Origin: Methylopila capsulata
Lineage (GTDB): Bacteria; Pseudomonadota; Alphaproteobacteria; Rhizobiales; Methylopilaceae
DNA length: 64,000 nt
Assembly: GCF_016907975.1 (NCBI RefSeq)
Contig: NZ_JAFBCY010000001.1
Coordinates: 1,054,001-1,118,000, forward strand
Reading direction: 5' to 3'
Part shown: positions 53,312 through 61,775 of the stretch, in pieces
Layout: every line of letters begins with the position of its first letter
Numbering within the stretch: position 1 is the stretch's first letter
The notes under the pieces: generated by a model
What the model saw: the letters and a program-made list of their open reading frames with translations, nothing else
Database searches by the model: none
Told to the model about the DNA's origin: nothing
Program-made: the position numbers and the translations under genes

Positions 53312-54868
53312 ATGGGCGCTTTTTCGGAGAAACTGAGAGGTTCGGTCGTCGGCGTCGTCGGCGTCTGCGTGTTCGTCGGCTTCGCCGTCGTGCTGGGGGT
53401 GGCGGCCTTCTGGGGCCTCGGGTCGAACACGCCGCTGATCTTCCCGATCTGCGCCAGCCTGTTCCTGGCGGTGGTGACGCCGATGACGGTGATCGCGGTC
53501 CGGCATCAGGTCCGGCTGTCCCGGATCAAGCTGATCGACATCTTCGCGAAGACCTTCGGCCTCAGCACCAGGCCGCTGCTTCCCCTGGACGGCGCCGCGG
53601 CTCCGGACCTGACCGATCCGAAGACCAACGTCTCCTTCGAGTTCGTCAAAGGGAAGTACTACGTCGACCTCGACCTGAAGGGCGGCGAGGAGCCGAAGCT
53701 TGAGGACCTGCCGCGCTTCCCGATGATGCTGCACGCGGACTGGATGCTGTTGCTGTGCGCGTTGCCGTTCATGGGCTTTTCGGCGTTCGGGGTGTTCATC
53801 CTGTTCGCCCCCGCGGCGGCCATCCTGACGCCGGGCGGCTCCATAAACGCGTGGCTCTGGCCGAGCATGCTGGCGCTGGGCGGCCTCCCGAGCGCCACGA
53901 TCGCGAACGCCGCGGGCGCCGCCGCGCAGCACCTCAACGTCCTGACGGTGGCGTCGGTCGCCTTCGCCGGCGCCTATTTCTACTGCCTCCGCCTGCTGCT
54001 CCGGGCGGTGGCGTCGTTCGACCTGTCGCCGGTGACCTTCCTGCGCGCCTTCGCGCACATGGTGATGGCGACGACGCTCGCGGTCGTGATCTACCGCGTG
54101 TTTCCCTCCGCGGAGGGCGTGACGGCGACCGCCCGGGAGTTCTACCAGGCGCTCTCGGGCGGGACCGTCGACGCGGCGACGGCCGTCCCGGACGCCGCCG
54201 GCGGCGTCAAGTCGTTCTGGCTCATCCTGTCGTTCGCGCTCGGCTTCGTTCCCGAGGCCGCGATCCAGTACGCGCTGCAGAAGGCGGGTTTCCGGTTCAA
54301 GGCGCGTTACGACGAGGTCGAGACCCACGCCCGGACGATCCCGGTCACGATCCTCGACGGCGTCGACTCGCCGACCGCGTTCCGGCTCGAGGAATCCAAC
54401 GTCTTCGAGGTGCAGAACCTCGCGACGCTCAATCCCATCATGCTGCACATCGAGTCGCCATTCGGCATCTACCAGACGATCGACTGGGTCGCGCAGGCGC
54501 AGCTCTGCACGGTGGTGGGGCCGGAGCGCTTCCTGCATCTGAAGATGCTGAACATCCGCACGATCTTCGACCTCGAGCGCGCGACGCTCTCGGAATTCGG
54601 CGTCGACGAGCTGAAGAACGCCGTCGGCGTCATCCTGGCGGAGGACTGCGCGCGCGACCAGGCGTGCCGCAAGGCCTTCGGGCTGCCGAGCCCGGCGGCG
54701 TCGACGGCATGGCCCGCGAACGCGGTCGCGCACCACGTCCGGATCATGGTCGACGACCTGCATGTGCACCGGCTCCGCCAGATCTGGCTGCTGATCGCGC
54801 GGCAGCTCGGGGAGGAGCACGATCATCTGAAGGACACCGCGCCGCCTCCCCCGCGGGCTCCGACATGA
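53312..54868 (+). CDS. Membrane protein of unknown family
   Basis: A 518-residue protein. About seven membrane helices: ~13-38, ~44-64, ~140-172, ~178-195, ~208-228, ~245-262 and ~300-325. Between helices 2 and 3 is a soluble loop of ~70 residues. The C-terminal ~190 residues are soluble and include VGPERFLHLKMLNIRTIFDLERAT and SEFGVDELKNAVGVILAED. I do not recognise a family. ATG at 53312 with GGGGGACGAGG upstream; a TTG at 53297 is possible. It has its own AT-rich upstream region (53195-53250) and no obvious operon partner. Confidence 0.6.
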   Translation: MGAFSEKLRGSVVGVVGVCVFVGFAVVLGVAAFWGLGSNTPLIFPICASLFLAVVTPMTVIAVRHQVRLSRIKLIDIFAKTFGLSTRPLLPLDGAAAPDLTDPKTNVSFEFVKGKYYVDLDLKGGEEPKLEDLPRFPMMLHADWMLLLCALPFMGFSAFGVFILFAPAAAILTPGGSINAWLWPSMLALGGLPSATIANAAGAAAQHLNVLTVASVAFAGAYFYCLRLLLRAVASFDLSPVTFLRAFAHMVMATTLAVVIYRVFPSAEGVTATAREFYQALSGGTVDAATAVPDAAGGVKSFWLILSFALGFVPEAAIQYALQKAGFRFKARYDEVETHARTIPVTILDGVDSPTAFRLEESNVFEVQNLATLNPIMLHIESPFGIYQTIDWVAQAQLCTVVGPERFLHLKMLNIRTIFDLERATLSEFGVDELKNAVGVILAEDCARDQACRKAFGLPSPAASTAWPANAVAHHVRIMVDDLHVHRLRQIWLLIARQLGEEHDHLKDTAPPPPRAPT

Positions 54869-54924
54869 CTGTCGGACAACGGGTTCCGCCACACGGGCGG
54901 CGCGGCCCGCTCACGGCGCCGCGC

Positions 54925-55611
54925 TTAATACTCCAGACGGCCGCGCAGTTCGTCGAACGGCAGCATCACGTGCTCGCGGTAGGCCGGGCGCTGGTAGAGC
55001 CGGTCGCGCCAGGCTTCGACGCGGGGCAGCGGCGGCCGCTCGATCTCCAGGCTGAAGTACCGGTAGAGCGTGGTCCCGGCCGCGATGTCGGCGAGGGACA
55101 GCCGATCGCCCGCCAGAAACGGCCGGTCGGCCAGCACCTCGTCGAGGAGACCGAACAGGGCCGCGCATCTCGCCAGACTGGCGTTGATCGCGGCCCAGTC
55201 GCGGCGCTCGTCCGGGGTCCGGTAGAAGCCCCAGAACACGCCCCCCAGGAAGGCCGGCTGCAGGGCGGTCTGCGCCCAGTCCATCCAGCCGTCGATCTGC
55301 GCCCGCGCTTCCGGGGCCGCCGGCCAGAACGCCCCGCCGCCGTAGCGGGCCGCGAGATAGCGCAGGATCGCATGCGACTCCCAGACCGCCACGCCGTCGC
55401 CGTCCTCCAGCACGGGGACCCGGCCATGGGGGTTCAGCCCGCGCGCCCTCAGCTCATCGAGCCGGCCGAAGGAGCCGCCGGCCGGAACGTGGCGATGGGG
55501 CAGCCCGAGCTCGCCCAGCAGCCAGAGCGCCTTCTGCACGTTCAACGAGTTCCGCCGGCCCCACAGCGTCAGCTCCGGGGACAGCCCGTCGCCGGGGCTC
55601 TCCACGCTCAC
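54925..55611 (-). CDS. Glutathione S-transferase
   Basis: A 228-residue GST. Thioredoxin-like N-terminal domain with LTLWGRRNSLNVQKALWLL and NPHGRVPVLEDGDGVAVWESHAI, then a helical C-terminal domain with FLAGDRLSLADIAAGTTLYR. Substrate unknown. GTG start at 55611 overlaps the acyl-CoA synthetase stop (GTGA), so the genes are coupled. Confidence 0.9.
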   Translation of the reverse strand: MSVESPGDGLSPELTLWGRRNSLNVQKALWLLGELGLPHRHVPAGGSFGRLDELRARGLNPHGRVPVLEDGDGVAVWESHAILRYLAARYGGGAFWPAAPEARAQIDGWMDWAQTALQPAFLGGVFWGFYRTPDERRDWAAINASLARCAALFGLLDEVLADRPFLAGDRLSLADIAAGTTLYRYFSLEIERPPLPRVEAWRDRLYQRPAYREHVMLPFDELRGRLEY

Positions 55612-57500
55612 CGCCGGCCCGCCAGCGCCGCGCCGATCTCGTCGAGCGTCGCCGGGTCCTCGATGGTCGCGGGCATGGTCCAGTCCTCGCCGTCGGCGAT
55701 CTTCTGGATGGTGCCGCGCAGGATCTTGCCGGAGCGGGTCTTTGGCAGGCGCTGCACCGTCAGCGCGGTCTTGAAGGCCGCCACCGGGCCGATGCGGTCG
55801 CGCACCAGCGCCACGATCTCGCGCTCGATGTCCGCGAACGGCCGCGACACGCCGGCCTTCAGCACCACGAAGCCGGTCGGGGACTGGCCCTTGAGAGCGT
55901 CGGCCACGCCGACCACGGCGCATTCCGCGACGTCGGGGTGGCTCGCGATCACCTCCTCCATGCCGCCGGTGGAGAGCCGGTGGCCCGCGACGTTGATGAT
56001 GTCGTCGGTGCGGGCCATGAAGAAGACGTAGCCGTCCTCGTCGATGAAGCCGGCGTCCGAGGTCTGGTAGTAGCCGGGAAAGCCCTCGAGGTAGGCCGAG
56101 CGGAAACGGTCGTCGGCGTTCCACAGCGTCGGCAGGCATCCCGGCGGCAGCGGCAGCTTGATGACGATGTTGCCGAGCGTCCCCGGCGCCGCCTCATGGC
56201 CGGCGTCGTCCAGCACCTTCACGTCGTAGCCGGGCATCGGCACGGTCGGCGAGCCGTGCTTCACGGGCAGCGGCTCGATCCCGAGCGGGTTGCCGACGAT
56301 CGCCCAGCCGGTCTCGGTCTGCCAGCAATGGTCGATCACGGGAACCTTCAGCAGGTCCTCCGCCCATTGCACCGTCGGCGGATCCGCCCGCTCGCCCGCG
56401 AGGAACAGCGCGCGGAAACCGCCAAGGTGGTGCTGGCGGAACAGATCGCCCTTTGAGTCTTCCTTCTTGATGGCCCGCAGCGCGGTCGGCGCGGTGAACA
56501 GCGCGACCGCCTTGTGCTCGGCGATCACCCGCCAGAAGGCGCCGGCGTCGGGCGTGCCCACCGGCTTGCCCTCGTAGAGCACCGTGGTCGCGCCATGGAG
56601 CAGCGGGCCATAGACGATGTAGGAGTGCCCGACCACCCAGCCGATGTCGGAGGCGCACCAGAACACCTCGCCGGGCGCGATCCCATAGAGCCCCTTCATG
56701 GTCCAGGCGAGGGCGACGAGATAGCCGCCGGTGTCGCGCACCACGCCCTTCGGCGTGCCCGTCGTGCCGGAGGTGTAGAGGATGTAGAGCGGGTCGGTCG
56801 CCCTCATGCGGGCGCAGGCGGTCGTGCGGCCCTCGGCGGCCGCGACCAGATCAGCCCAGTCGTGGTCGCGGCCGGCGACCATCTCGGCGTCCAGCTGCGG
56901 GCGCTGCAGCAGGACGACCGCCTCCGGCGCATGCGCCGCGCCCGCCAGCGCCGCGTCGAGCAGCGGTTTGTAGGGCACGACGCGGGTCGGCTCGATCCCG
57001 CAGGACGCCGCCAGCACCACCTTCGGCGTGGCGTCGTCGATGCGCTTGGCGAGTTCGTTCGCCGCGAAGCCGCCGAACACCACGGAATGGATCGCCCCGA
57101 GCCGCGCGCAGGCGTAGGTCGCGATCACCGCTTCCGGGATCATCGGCATGTAGACGACGACGCGGTCGCCCGGCCCGACGCCGAAGTCCTGCAGCACCGC
57201 GGCGAAGCGCGCCACCTCGGCCAGAAGCTCGGCGTAGGTGTACGTGCGTTTGGCCCCCGTGACGGGGCTGTCGTAGATCAGCGCCGCCTGCTCGCCCCGG
57301 CCCGCGGCCACATGCCGGTCGAGCGCGTTGTGGCAGGCGTTGACGACCCCGTCCGGGAACCAGCGTCCATAGGCGCCGAGCGCGGGATCGAAGGCGCGGG
57401 TCGGCCGCTCGAACCAGTCGATCGCCCCGGCGGCGTCCAGCCAGAACGCCTCGCGATCGTCGAGCGACGCGGCGTAGAGGTCGCGATACGATGCCGACAT
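55608..57500 (-). CDS. prpE: Acyl-CoA synthetase, propionyl-CoA synthetase type
   Basis: A 630-residue AMP-forming ligase. Motifs: ADPH-type YILYTSGTTGTPKG, GWVVGHSYIVYGPLLHG, and the acetylatable Lys in LPKTRSGKILRGT. The N-terminus WFERPTRAFDPALGAYGRWFPDG matches the propionyl-CoA branch of the acetyl-CoA synthetase family. It activates propionate or acetate to the CoA ester. It may instead be an acetyl-CoA synthetase. Followed by a GST gene. Confidence 0.85.
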   Translation of the reverse strand: MSASYRDLYAASLDDREAFWLDAAGAIDWFERPTRAFDPALGAYGRWFPDGVVNACHNALDRHVAAGRGEQAALIYDSPVTGAKRTYTYAELLAEVARFAAVLQDFGVGPGDRVVVYMPMIPEAVIATYACARLGAIHSVVFGGFAANELAKRIDDATPKVVLAASCGIEPTRVVPYKPLLDAALAGAAHAPEAVVLLQRPQLDAEMVAGRDHDWADLVAAAEGRTTACARMRATDPLYILYTSGTTGTPKGVVRDTGGYLVALAWTMKGLYGIAPGEVFWCASDIGWVVGHSYIVYGPLLHGATTVLYEGKPVGTPDAGAFWRVIAEHKAVALFTAPTALRAIKKEDSKGDLFRQHHLGGFRALFLAGERADPPTVQWAEDLLKVPVIDHCWQTETGWAIVGNPLGIEPLPVKHGSPTVPMPGYDVKVLDDAGHEAAPGTLGNIVIKLPLPPGCLPTLWNADDRFRSAYLEGFPGYYQTSDAGFIDEDGYVFFMARTDDIINVAGHRLSTGGMEEVIASHPDVAECAVVGVADALKGQSPTGFVVLKAGVSRPFADIEREIVALVRDRIGPVAAFKTALTVQRLPKTRSGKILRGTIQKIADGEDWTMPATIEDPATLDEIGAALAGRR

Positions 57501-57742
57501 GGGAGCCCTCCGTACGCGGCGCTTCGCGGCCGCTTGTGCTGGGATTAAGAGTTACCCGCTTCTCCGGCTCATCGCCACGAGTCCGGACGCCTCGAGCGTC
57601 ACGCGCCCGCCGATCCCGGACCCCGTCGCCGTCGTGATCGACGTCAGGCCTGGCGCCATCGGCGCCGCTCGGGCCCTAACCAAAATGTAATATTTTACCG
57701 CCAGACTTTCGAAGTTACGCTCGCCTAAAATCTGGAGACCGC

Positions 57743-58534
57743 ATGGGCGCCGGCCAAGAATCCCGCGATCTGCTGCAGGCGGCCGGCTGCGCCGGCTGCC
57801 GCACGCCGTTCCCCCGTGCGATCACCATGGCGTTCCAACCGATCGTCGACGTGACGGACGGCTCGATCTTCGCCTTCGAGGCGCTCGTCCGAGGCGTGGA
57901 CGGCGCGGGCGCCGCCTCGGTGCTCGCGGACGTGACCCCGGACAACAGGTTCGCTTTCGACCAGTTGTGCCGGCGCACCGCTGTGGAGTTCGCCGCGCGG
58001 CTGCGGATCGAGGCCCGGCTGTCGATCAACTTCATGCCGAACGCCGTCTATAAGCCCGACGTCTGCCTCGGCACGACGCTGGCCGCAGCGAAGCGGCACG
58101 GTTTTCCGGTCGAGCGCATCATGTTCGAGGTGACGGAGGGCGAGCGCGTCGACGACCGCGTCCACCTCACCCACATCATGGCGGAGTACCGCCGGCAGGG
58201 CATGGCGACGGCAATCGACGATTTCGGCGCCGGGCATTCCGGCCTCAACCTTCTGGCCGAGTTCCAGCCCGACGTGATCAAGCTGGACATGGACCTGATC
58301 CGCGGGATCGACGTCAGCCAGCCGCGGCAGGCGATCGTCGCGAGCGTCGCGCGCCTCGCCGACACGCTCGGAATGGCGGTCGTCGCCGAAGGCGTCGAGA
58401 CGGAGGCGGAGCTCGCCGTGGTGCGGACGATCGGGATACGGCTGGTGCAGGGCTATCTGCTCGCCAAGCCCGGCTTCGAACGCCTGCCCGAGGTCCGGCT
58501 GCCCGCGCCGCCCGCCAAGCAAAGAGCGGCCTGA
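57743..58534 (+). CDS. EAL-domain cyclic-di-GMP phosphodiesterase
   Basis: A 263-residue stand-alone EAL domain. Catalytic motifs are intact: FEALVRG, NFMPNAVY, EVTEGE, DDFGAGHSGLNLL with IKLDMDLIRG, and AEGVET. A short N-terminal segment has a CXXC (AAGCAGCRTP). It should degrade c-di-GMP, affecting motility and surface attachment. No sensor domain. The 242-base gap upstream (57501-57742) has no gene. Confidence 0.9.
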   Translation: MGAGQESRDLLQAAGCAGCRTPFPRAITMAFQPIVDVTDGSIFAFEALVRGVDGAGAASVLADVTPDNRFAFDQLCRRTAVEFAARLRIEARLSINFMPNAVYKPDVCLGTTLAAAKRHGFPVERIMFEVTEGERVDDRVHLTHIMAEYRRQGMATAIDDFGAGHSGLNLLAEFQPDVIKLDMDLIRGIDVSQPRQAIVASVARLADTLGMAVVAEGVETEAELAVVRTIGIRLVQGYLLAKPGFERLPEVRLPAPPAKQRAA

Positions 58535-58709
58535 ACGAGCGGAGGGGCCGTCCCTCGCAGGACGACCCCTCCCATCTCCAATCGCGGTCGAGAGACCCGC
58601 GACCACCCGAACGTCAGGCGCGATGCCCAGCCGAAGCCGGAATCGAGGTCGCGGCGCTCTCCGAGCGCTGATCAAGACGATGAGACACCGGATCACCTCC
58701 TTTCGGTTG

Positions 58710-58724
58710 TTAACGACAGGTCAA
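58710..58724. promoter_or_regulatory. CtrA-like motif upstream of the DUF1206 gene
   Basis: TTAA-CGACAGG-TCAA, one base from the CtrA consensus, 92 bases before the DUF1206 start. It shares the TTAA-N7-TCAA form with the sites at 7861 and 31264. Confidence 0.3.
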
Positions 58725-58815
58725 AGGATGGGGACGGTTCTGAGTCGCTGCAAGCGCTAAAGATCCTTTTCTGAGAGATCCTTGAAGACGCCCCGCCGCG
58801 CCCGATGATCGGGTG

Positions 58816-59652
58816 ATGACGCATCCCCCCGTTCGCCGCCTGGAACTTCTCGCCCGCATCGGCTTCGCCGCGCGGGGCGTCGTCTATTGCCTCGTCGGCG
58901 CCTTGGCCGCCCTTGCGGCCATCGGCTCGGGAGGCGGGGTCGGCGGCAGCAAAAGCGCGCTGCGGAGCCTTCTGGAGCAGCCCTTCGGCGCCGTCCTCCT
59001 GCTCGCGATCGCAGCCGGCCTCGTGTGCTTCGCCGCATGGCGCGTGATCGGCGCGGCGTTCGACGCCGACGGTCGGGGCCGTTCGGCCAAGGCGCGCGCC
59101 ACCCGCGCCCTGCAGGCGGCGAGCGGCGTCGTCTATCTCGGCCTCGCCGCCACCGCCGCCAATCTCGCCCTCGGCCGCGGCGGCGGCGGCGCGGAGGACC
59201 AGGCCGCGCAGGACTGGACGGAATGGCTGATGACGCAGCCGGCCGGCGCCTGGCTCGTGGGGGCGATCGGCCTCGGCCTCATCGCGGGCGGCCTCGCCTA
59301 CGGCTGGAAGGCCTGGAAGGGCGACGTCATGCGCCGTCTTGCCCCGCCGCCCGGCGCGACCGACTGGGTGCGCCACGTCGGCCGCGCCGGCTACGCGGCG
59401 CGCGCGCTGACCTTCGTGATCATCGGCGGCTTCGTGGTGACGGCGGCGCTGCACGCCGACAGCGACGAGGTGCGCGGCCTCGGCGGCGCGCTGCAGGCGC
59501 TGCGCGGCCAGCCCTACGGCTGGGCGCTGCTGTTCGTGACCGCCGCCGGGCTGTTCGCCTTCGGCTTCTTCGGCCTGGTCCAGGCCCGCTACCGCCGGAT
59601 CGACGCGCCGGACCTCGCGGACGCCAAGGCGCTGCTGTCGCGCCGGGCCTGA
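58816..59652 (+). CDS. DUF1206 membrane protein
   Basis: A 278-residue protein made of three repeats of a two-helix unit, each starting like LARIGFAARGVVYCLVGALA or RAGYAARALTFVIIGGFVV. This is the DUF1206 layout. Function unknown. Six membrane helices in all. ATG at 58816; a GTG at 58813 is adjacent. Confidence 0.85.
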   Translation: MTHPPVRRLELLARIGFAARGVVYCLVGALAALAAIGSGGGVGGSKSALRSLLEQPFGAVLLLAIAAGLVCFAAWRVIGAAFDADGRGRSAKARATRALQAASGVVYLGLAATAANLALGRGGGGAEDQAAQDWTEWLMTQPAGAWLVGAIGLGLIAGGLAYGWKAWKGDVMRRLAPPPGATDWVRHVGRAGYAARALTFVIIGGFVVTAALHADSDEVRGLGGALQALRGQPYGWALLFVTAAGLFAFGFFGLVQARYRRIDAPDLADAKALLSRRA

Positions 59653-60564
59653 TCACGGCGCGCGGTAGAGGCCGTCGAGGGTCGGCGGCCCGTCGGTCGC
59701 GGCCTCGCCTTGCGCCACCAGGTCCTCGAGATGGGCGAAGACCGACAGGCCCGCCGCGAACACGAGCTTCGGATCGAGCCCGCGGTAGAGCTCCGTGACC
59801 AGCTGCGGGATCGTCCGCGGCCCCTCCGCCAGCCGGGCGCGGATCGCGGTCTCCCGCATGAGCCGGTGGCCGAGCAGCTGGCGGGAGAACCGCCGCGCCC
59901 CCCGCACCGCCGGGCCGTGTCCGGGAAGGTAGAGCTCCTCCGGTCGTTCGATCAGCTTGCGGAGCGAGGCGACATAGGCGCCCATCGCGCCGTCCGGAGG
60001 CGCGACGATCGAGGTCGACCAGGCCATCACGTGGTCGCCGGAGAACAGAAGCGCGCTCTCAGGCAACGCGAAGGCGAGGTGGTTCGCGGTGTGGCCGGGC
60101 GTCTCCACCGCGACCAGCGACCAGCCGGGGCCCGTGATCCCCTCCCCCTCGGCGAGCGCGCGGTCCGGCGCGTAGGAGCCGTCGACGCCCGCCTCCAGCC
60201 CCCGCGCCTCCCCGGCGTGGAGCGCGCGGAAGGCGCGGTGCGGCCCGGCCCCCACGACGGGCGCCCCGGTCGCGGCCTTCAGCGCCGCGACGCCGGCGGA
60301 GTGATCGCGATGGCTGTGGGTCACGACGATCGCCTCGACCGTCTCGCCGTCAAGCGCCGCGAGCAGGGCCGCCGTATGGACGGGGTCGTCCGGTCCCGGA
60401 TCGATCACGGCGACGCGGCCGCGGCCGACGAGGTAGGTCGCGGTGCCGGTGAAGGTGAAGGCGGAGGGGTTCGGCGCGATCACCCGGCGCACCAGCGGCG
60501 CCGCCTCGCGCACGACGCCGGCCGGCGCGTCGGCGGAACGGTCGAACGCCAGATCGTCGCTCAT
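59653..60564 (-). CDS. MBL-fold metallo-hydrolase
   Basis: A 303-residue MBL enzyme of the LACTB2/glyoxalase II-like type. Metal motifs: THSHRDHSAGV, ETPGHTANHLAF, SGDHVMAW and LPGHGPAV. The C-terminal helical winged domain (~235-303) is typical of LACTB2-like proteins that may hydrolyse nucleic acid or thioesters. ATG at 60564. It ends where the DUF1206 gene ends, convergent. Confidence 0.85.
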   Translation of the reverse strand: MSDDLAFDRSADAPAGVVREAAPLVRRVIAPNPSAFTFTGTATYLVGRGRVAVIDPGPDDPVHTAALLAALDGETVEAIVVTHSHRDHSAGVAALKAATGAPVVGAGPHRAFRALHAGEARGLEAGVDGSYAPDRALAEGEGITGPGWSLVAVETPGHTANHLAFALPESALLFSGDHVMAWSTSIVAPPDGAMGAYVASLRKLIERPEELYLPGHGPAVRGARRFSRQLLGHRLMRETAIRARLAEGPRTIPQLVTELYRGLDPKLVFAAGLSVFAHLEDLVAQGEAATDGPPTLDGLYRAP

Positions 60565-60661
60565 GGTGCTCCTCCGCCGACGAACCGCGGGCGCCGACGG
60601 CGGTTGCGGACCGCGCGCGCCCCGGCTATCCATCGCCCATCCCGGCGCTTAACGCGAACGG

Positions 60662-60736
60662 TGGGGCGTCGCCAAGCGGTAAGGCAGGGGATTTTGATTC
60701 CCCCATGCGGAGGTTCGAATCCTCCCGCCCCAGCCA
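60662..60736 (+). tRNA. tRNA-Gln (anticodon TTG)
   Basis: A full cloverleaf: acceptor TGGGGCG/CGCCCCA, D stem GCC/GGC, anticodon stem GGGGA/TCCCC with loop TTTTGAT, T arm GGAGG-TTCGAAT-CCTCC, discriminator G and encoded CCA at 60734-60736. The 3' end is the probable integration point of the foreign element that follows. Confidence 0.95.
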
Positions 60737-60789
60737 ATTCTGTAAAATCCAGTCTTCTCAATAACTTAGTCTGAGTGAGAAACTATCTG

Positions 60790-60811
60790 TCGTACACGTT
60801 TATCGTACACG
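60790..60811 (+). repeat. Tandem TCGTACACG repeat next to tRNA-Gln
   Basis: TCGTACACG at 60790-60798 is repeated at 60803-60811, 13 bases apart. The position 50 bases inside the element suggests integrase arm-type sites; this is a guess. Confidence 0.5.
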
Positions 60812-61003
60812 CCAGTGGGACCGGTTTCGCGCACATTTTCCTTCCCGTTTAAGCCCAAGCTTGCAGACCTAAGGCGGCGGGATAACCTAACGGCTCCCCG
60901 GACCCCGCAAGGCCGTCCTGCTAGAGGGGAGCAAGAGCGAGCGCCACGGTTCTTCACGGGCCGTGGCGCTCTTAATCCAAGATCGGGGGCAATCGGATAA
61001 GAG

Positions 61004-61324
61004 ATGATCGTCGCGTTCATCCCTTTAGAAGAGCTATGGGACGATCACGGTACGTTCGGGACCCGCGAACGCCATTTGAAGGCAACGGAAATCCGCGGGC
61101 TACTCAAAGCCGGTCCGATGCGCTTCGTAGAGGCGGAAATAGGGGCGGCGCTGAGGTGGACCGAACAGGCCGGATGCTTCGCCCTCTGGCGGAGCGTGCA
61201 GGACCATATCGCCGATCCTGAAGGATTTTCGCTAGACGACTTCGCGGATGGCAGAGCGCTCGTCGCATCCCAATGGGCGGGGAGAGATGGCGAACGCCTG
61301 ATCCTGTTCGAGGTGCACCATTGA
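61004..61324 (+). CDS. Hypothetical protein in the prophage end region
   Basis: A 106-residue protein (MIVAFIPLEELWDDHGTFGT at the start; ends VHH). Mixed charged and aromatic composition, no membrane helix, no family recognised. It is the only plus-strand gene in the element, between the tRNA and the minus-strand genes. The ribosome site is weak, so the start is uncertain. Confidence 0.5.
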   Translation: MIVAFIPLEELWDDHGTFGTRERHLKATEIRGLLKAGPMRFVEAEIGAALRWTEQAGCFALWRSVQDHIADPEGFSLDDFADGRALVASQWAGRDGERLILFEVHH

Positions 61325-61391
61325 ACGGAAAGCTTACAGGGTAATGGGCATCGCTGATGCTCAGCCGCAGCGCTTGTCAATGATAGGCCGT

Positions 61392-61667
61392 TTAAGCGTC
61401 TTCTCCGCCGATATCGCGCCTCGCTTCAGCAAGCCGCTGGGCATAGCTGGCCGTGAATGGCTCCGCGAGTTCCTTTTCCAGCAGGGCTAGCACGCCTTGG
61501 AAGACGACCGCTTCAGCAGCGCATTCAAAGGCGCGAGCTGGGCTTGGGGGCAGTCCATGCAGGGCTCCCGCTTCTTGCCAGCGCGTAAGTGTCTCAAAGA
61601 GGACCAACCCCTCTGATCGGCTCAGCCGCAGCAGGATTGTACAGGGGCCTGGATCGCATTCGGCCAA
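61392..61667 (-). CDS. Hypothetical protein in the prophage end region
   Basis: A 91-residue protein with a TTG start after GGAGGGAG; a TTG at 61685 would add six residues but lies before the ribosome site. Sequence: MAECDPGPCTILLRLSRSEG at the N-terminus, later FECAAEAVVFQGVLALLEKEL, predicted helical. No family recognised. It lies 108 bases downstream of the large phage gene on the same strand. Confidence 0.5.
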   Translation of the reverse strand: MAECDPGPCTILLRLSRSEGLVLFETLTRWQEAGALHGLPPSPARAFECAAEAVVFQGVLALLEKELAEPFTASYAQRLAEARRDIGGEDA

Positions 61668-61775
61668 ATTGCTCCCTCCTCTCAACCGAAAAAAACAGAC
61701 AGAGCAGCCGTAGCCGCCCTGCCCGTCTGCAATTCTAGTCCCAACGCCTCGGAAGGTCCCGCCCCTGTCCAGCCC

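Noticed and set aside
57501-57742. Small plus-strand frame (63 codons) upstream of the EAL gene
   Set aside because: It overlaps the start of the synthetase gene, has no ribosome site and no recognisable sequence.
60939-60971. Hairpin inside the prophage end as a terminator
   Set aside because: An 11-bp stem with an 11-base loop but no T run on either strand; its role is unclear, so it is only mentioned under the mobile element.
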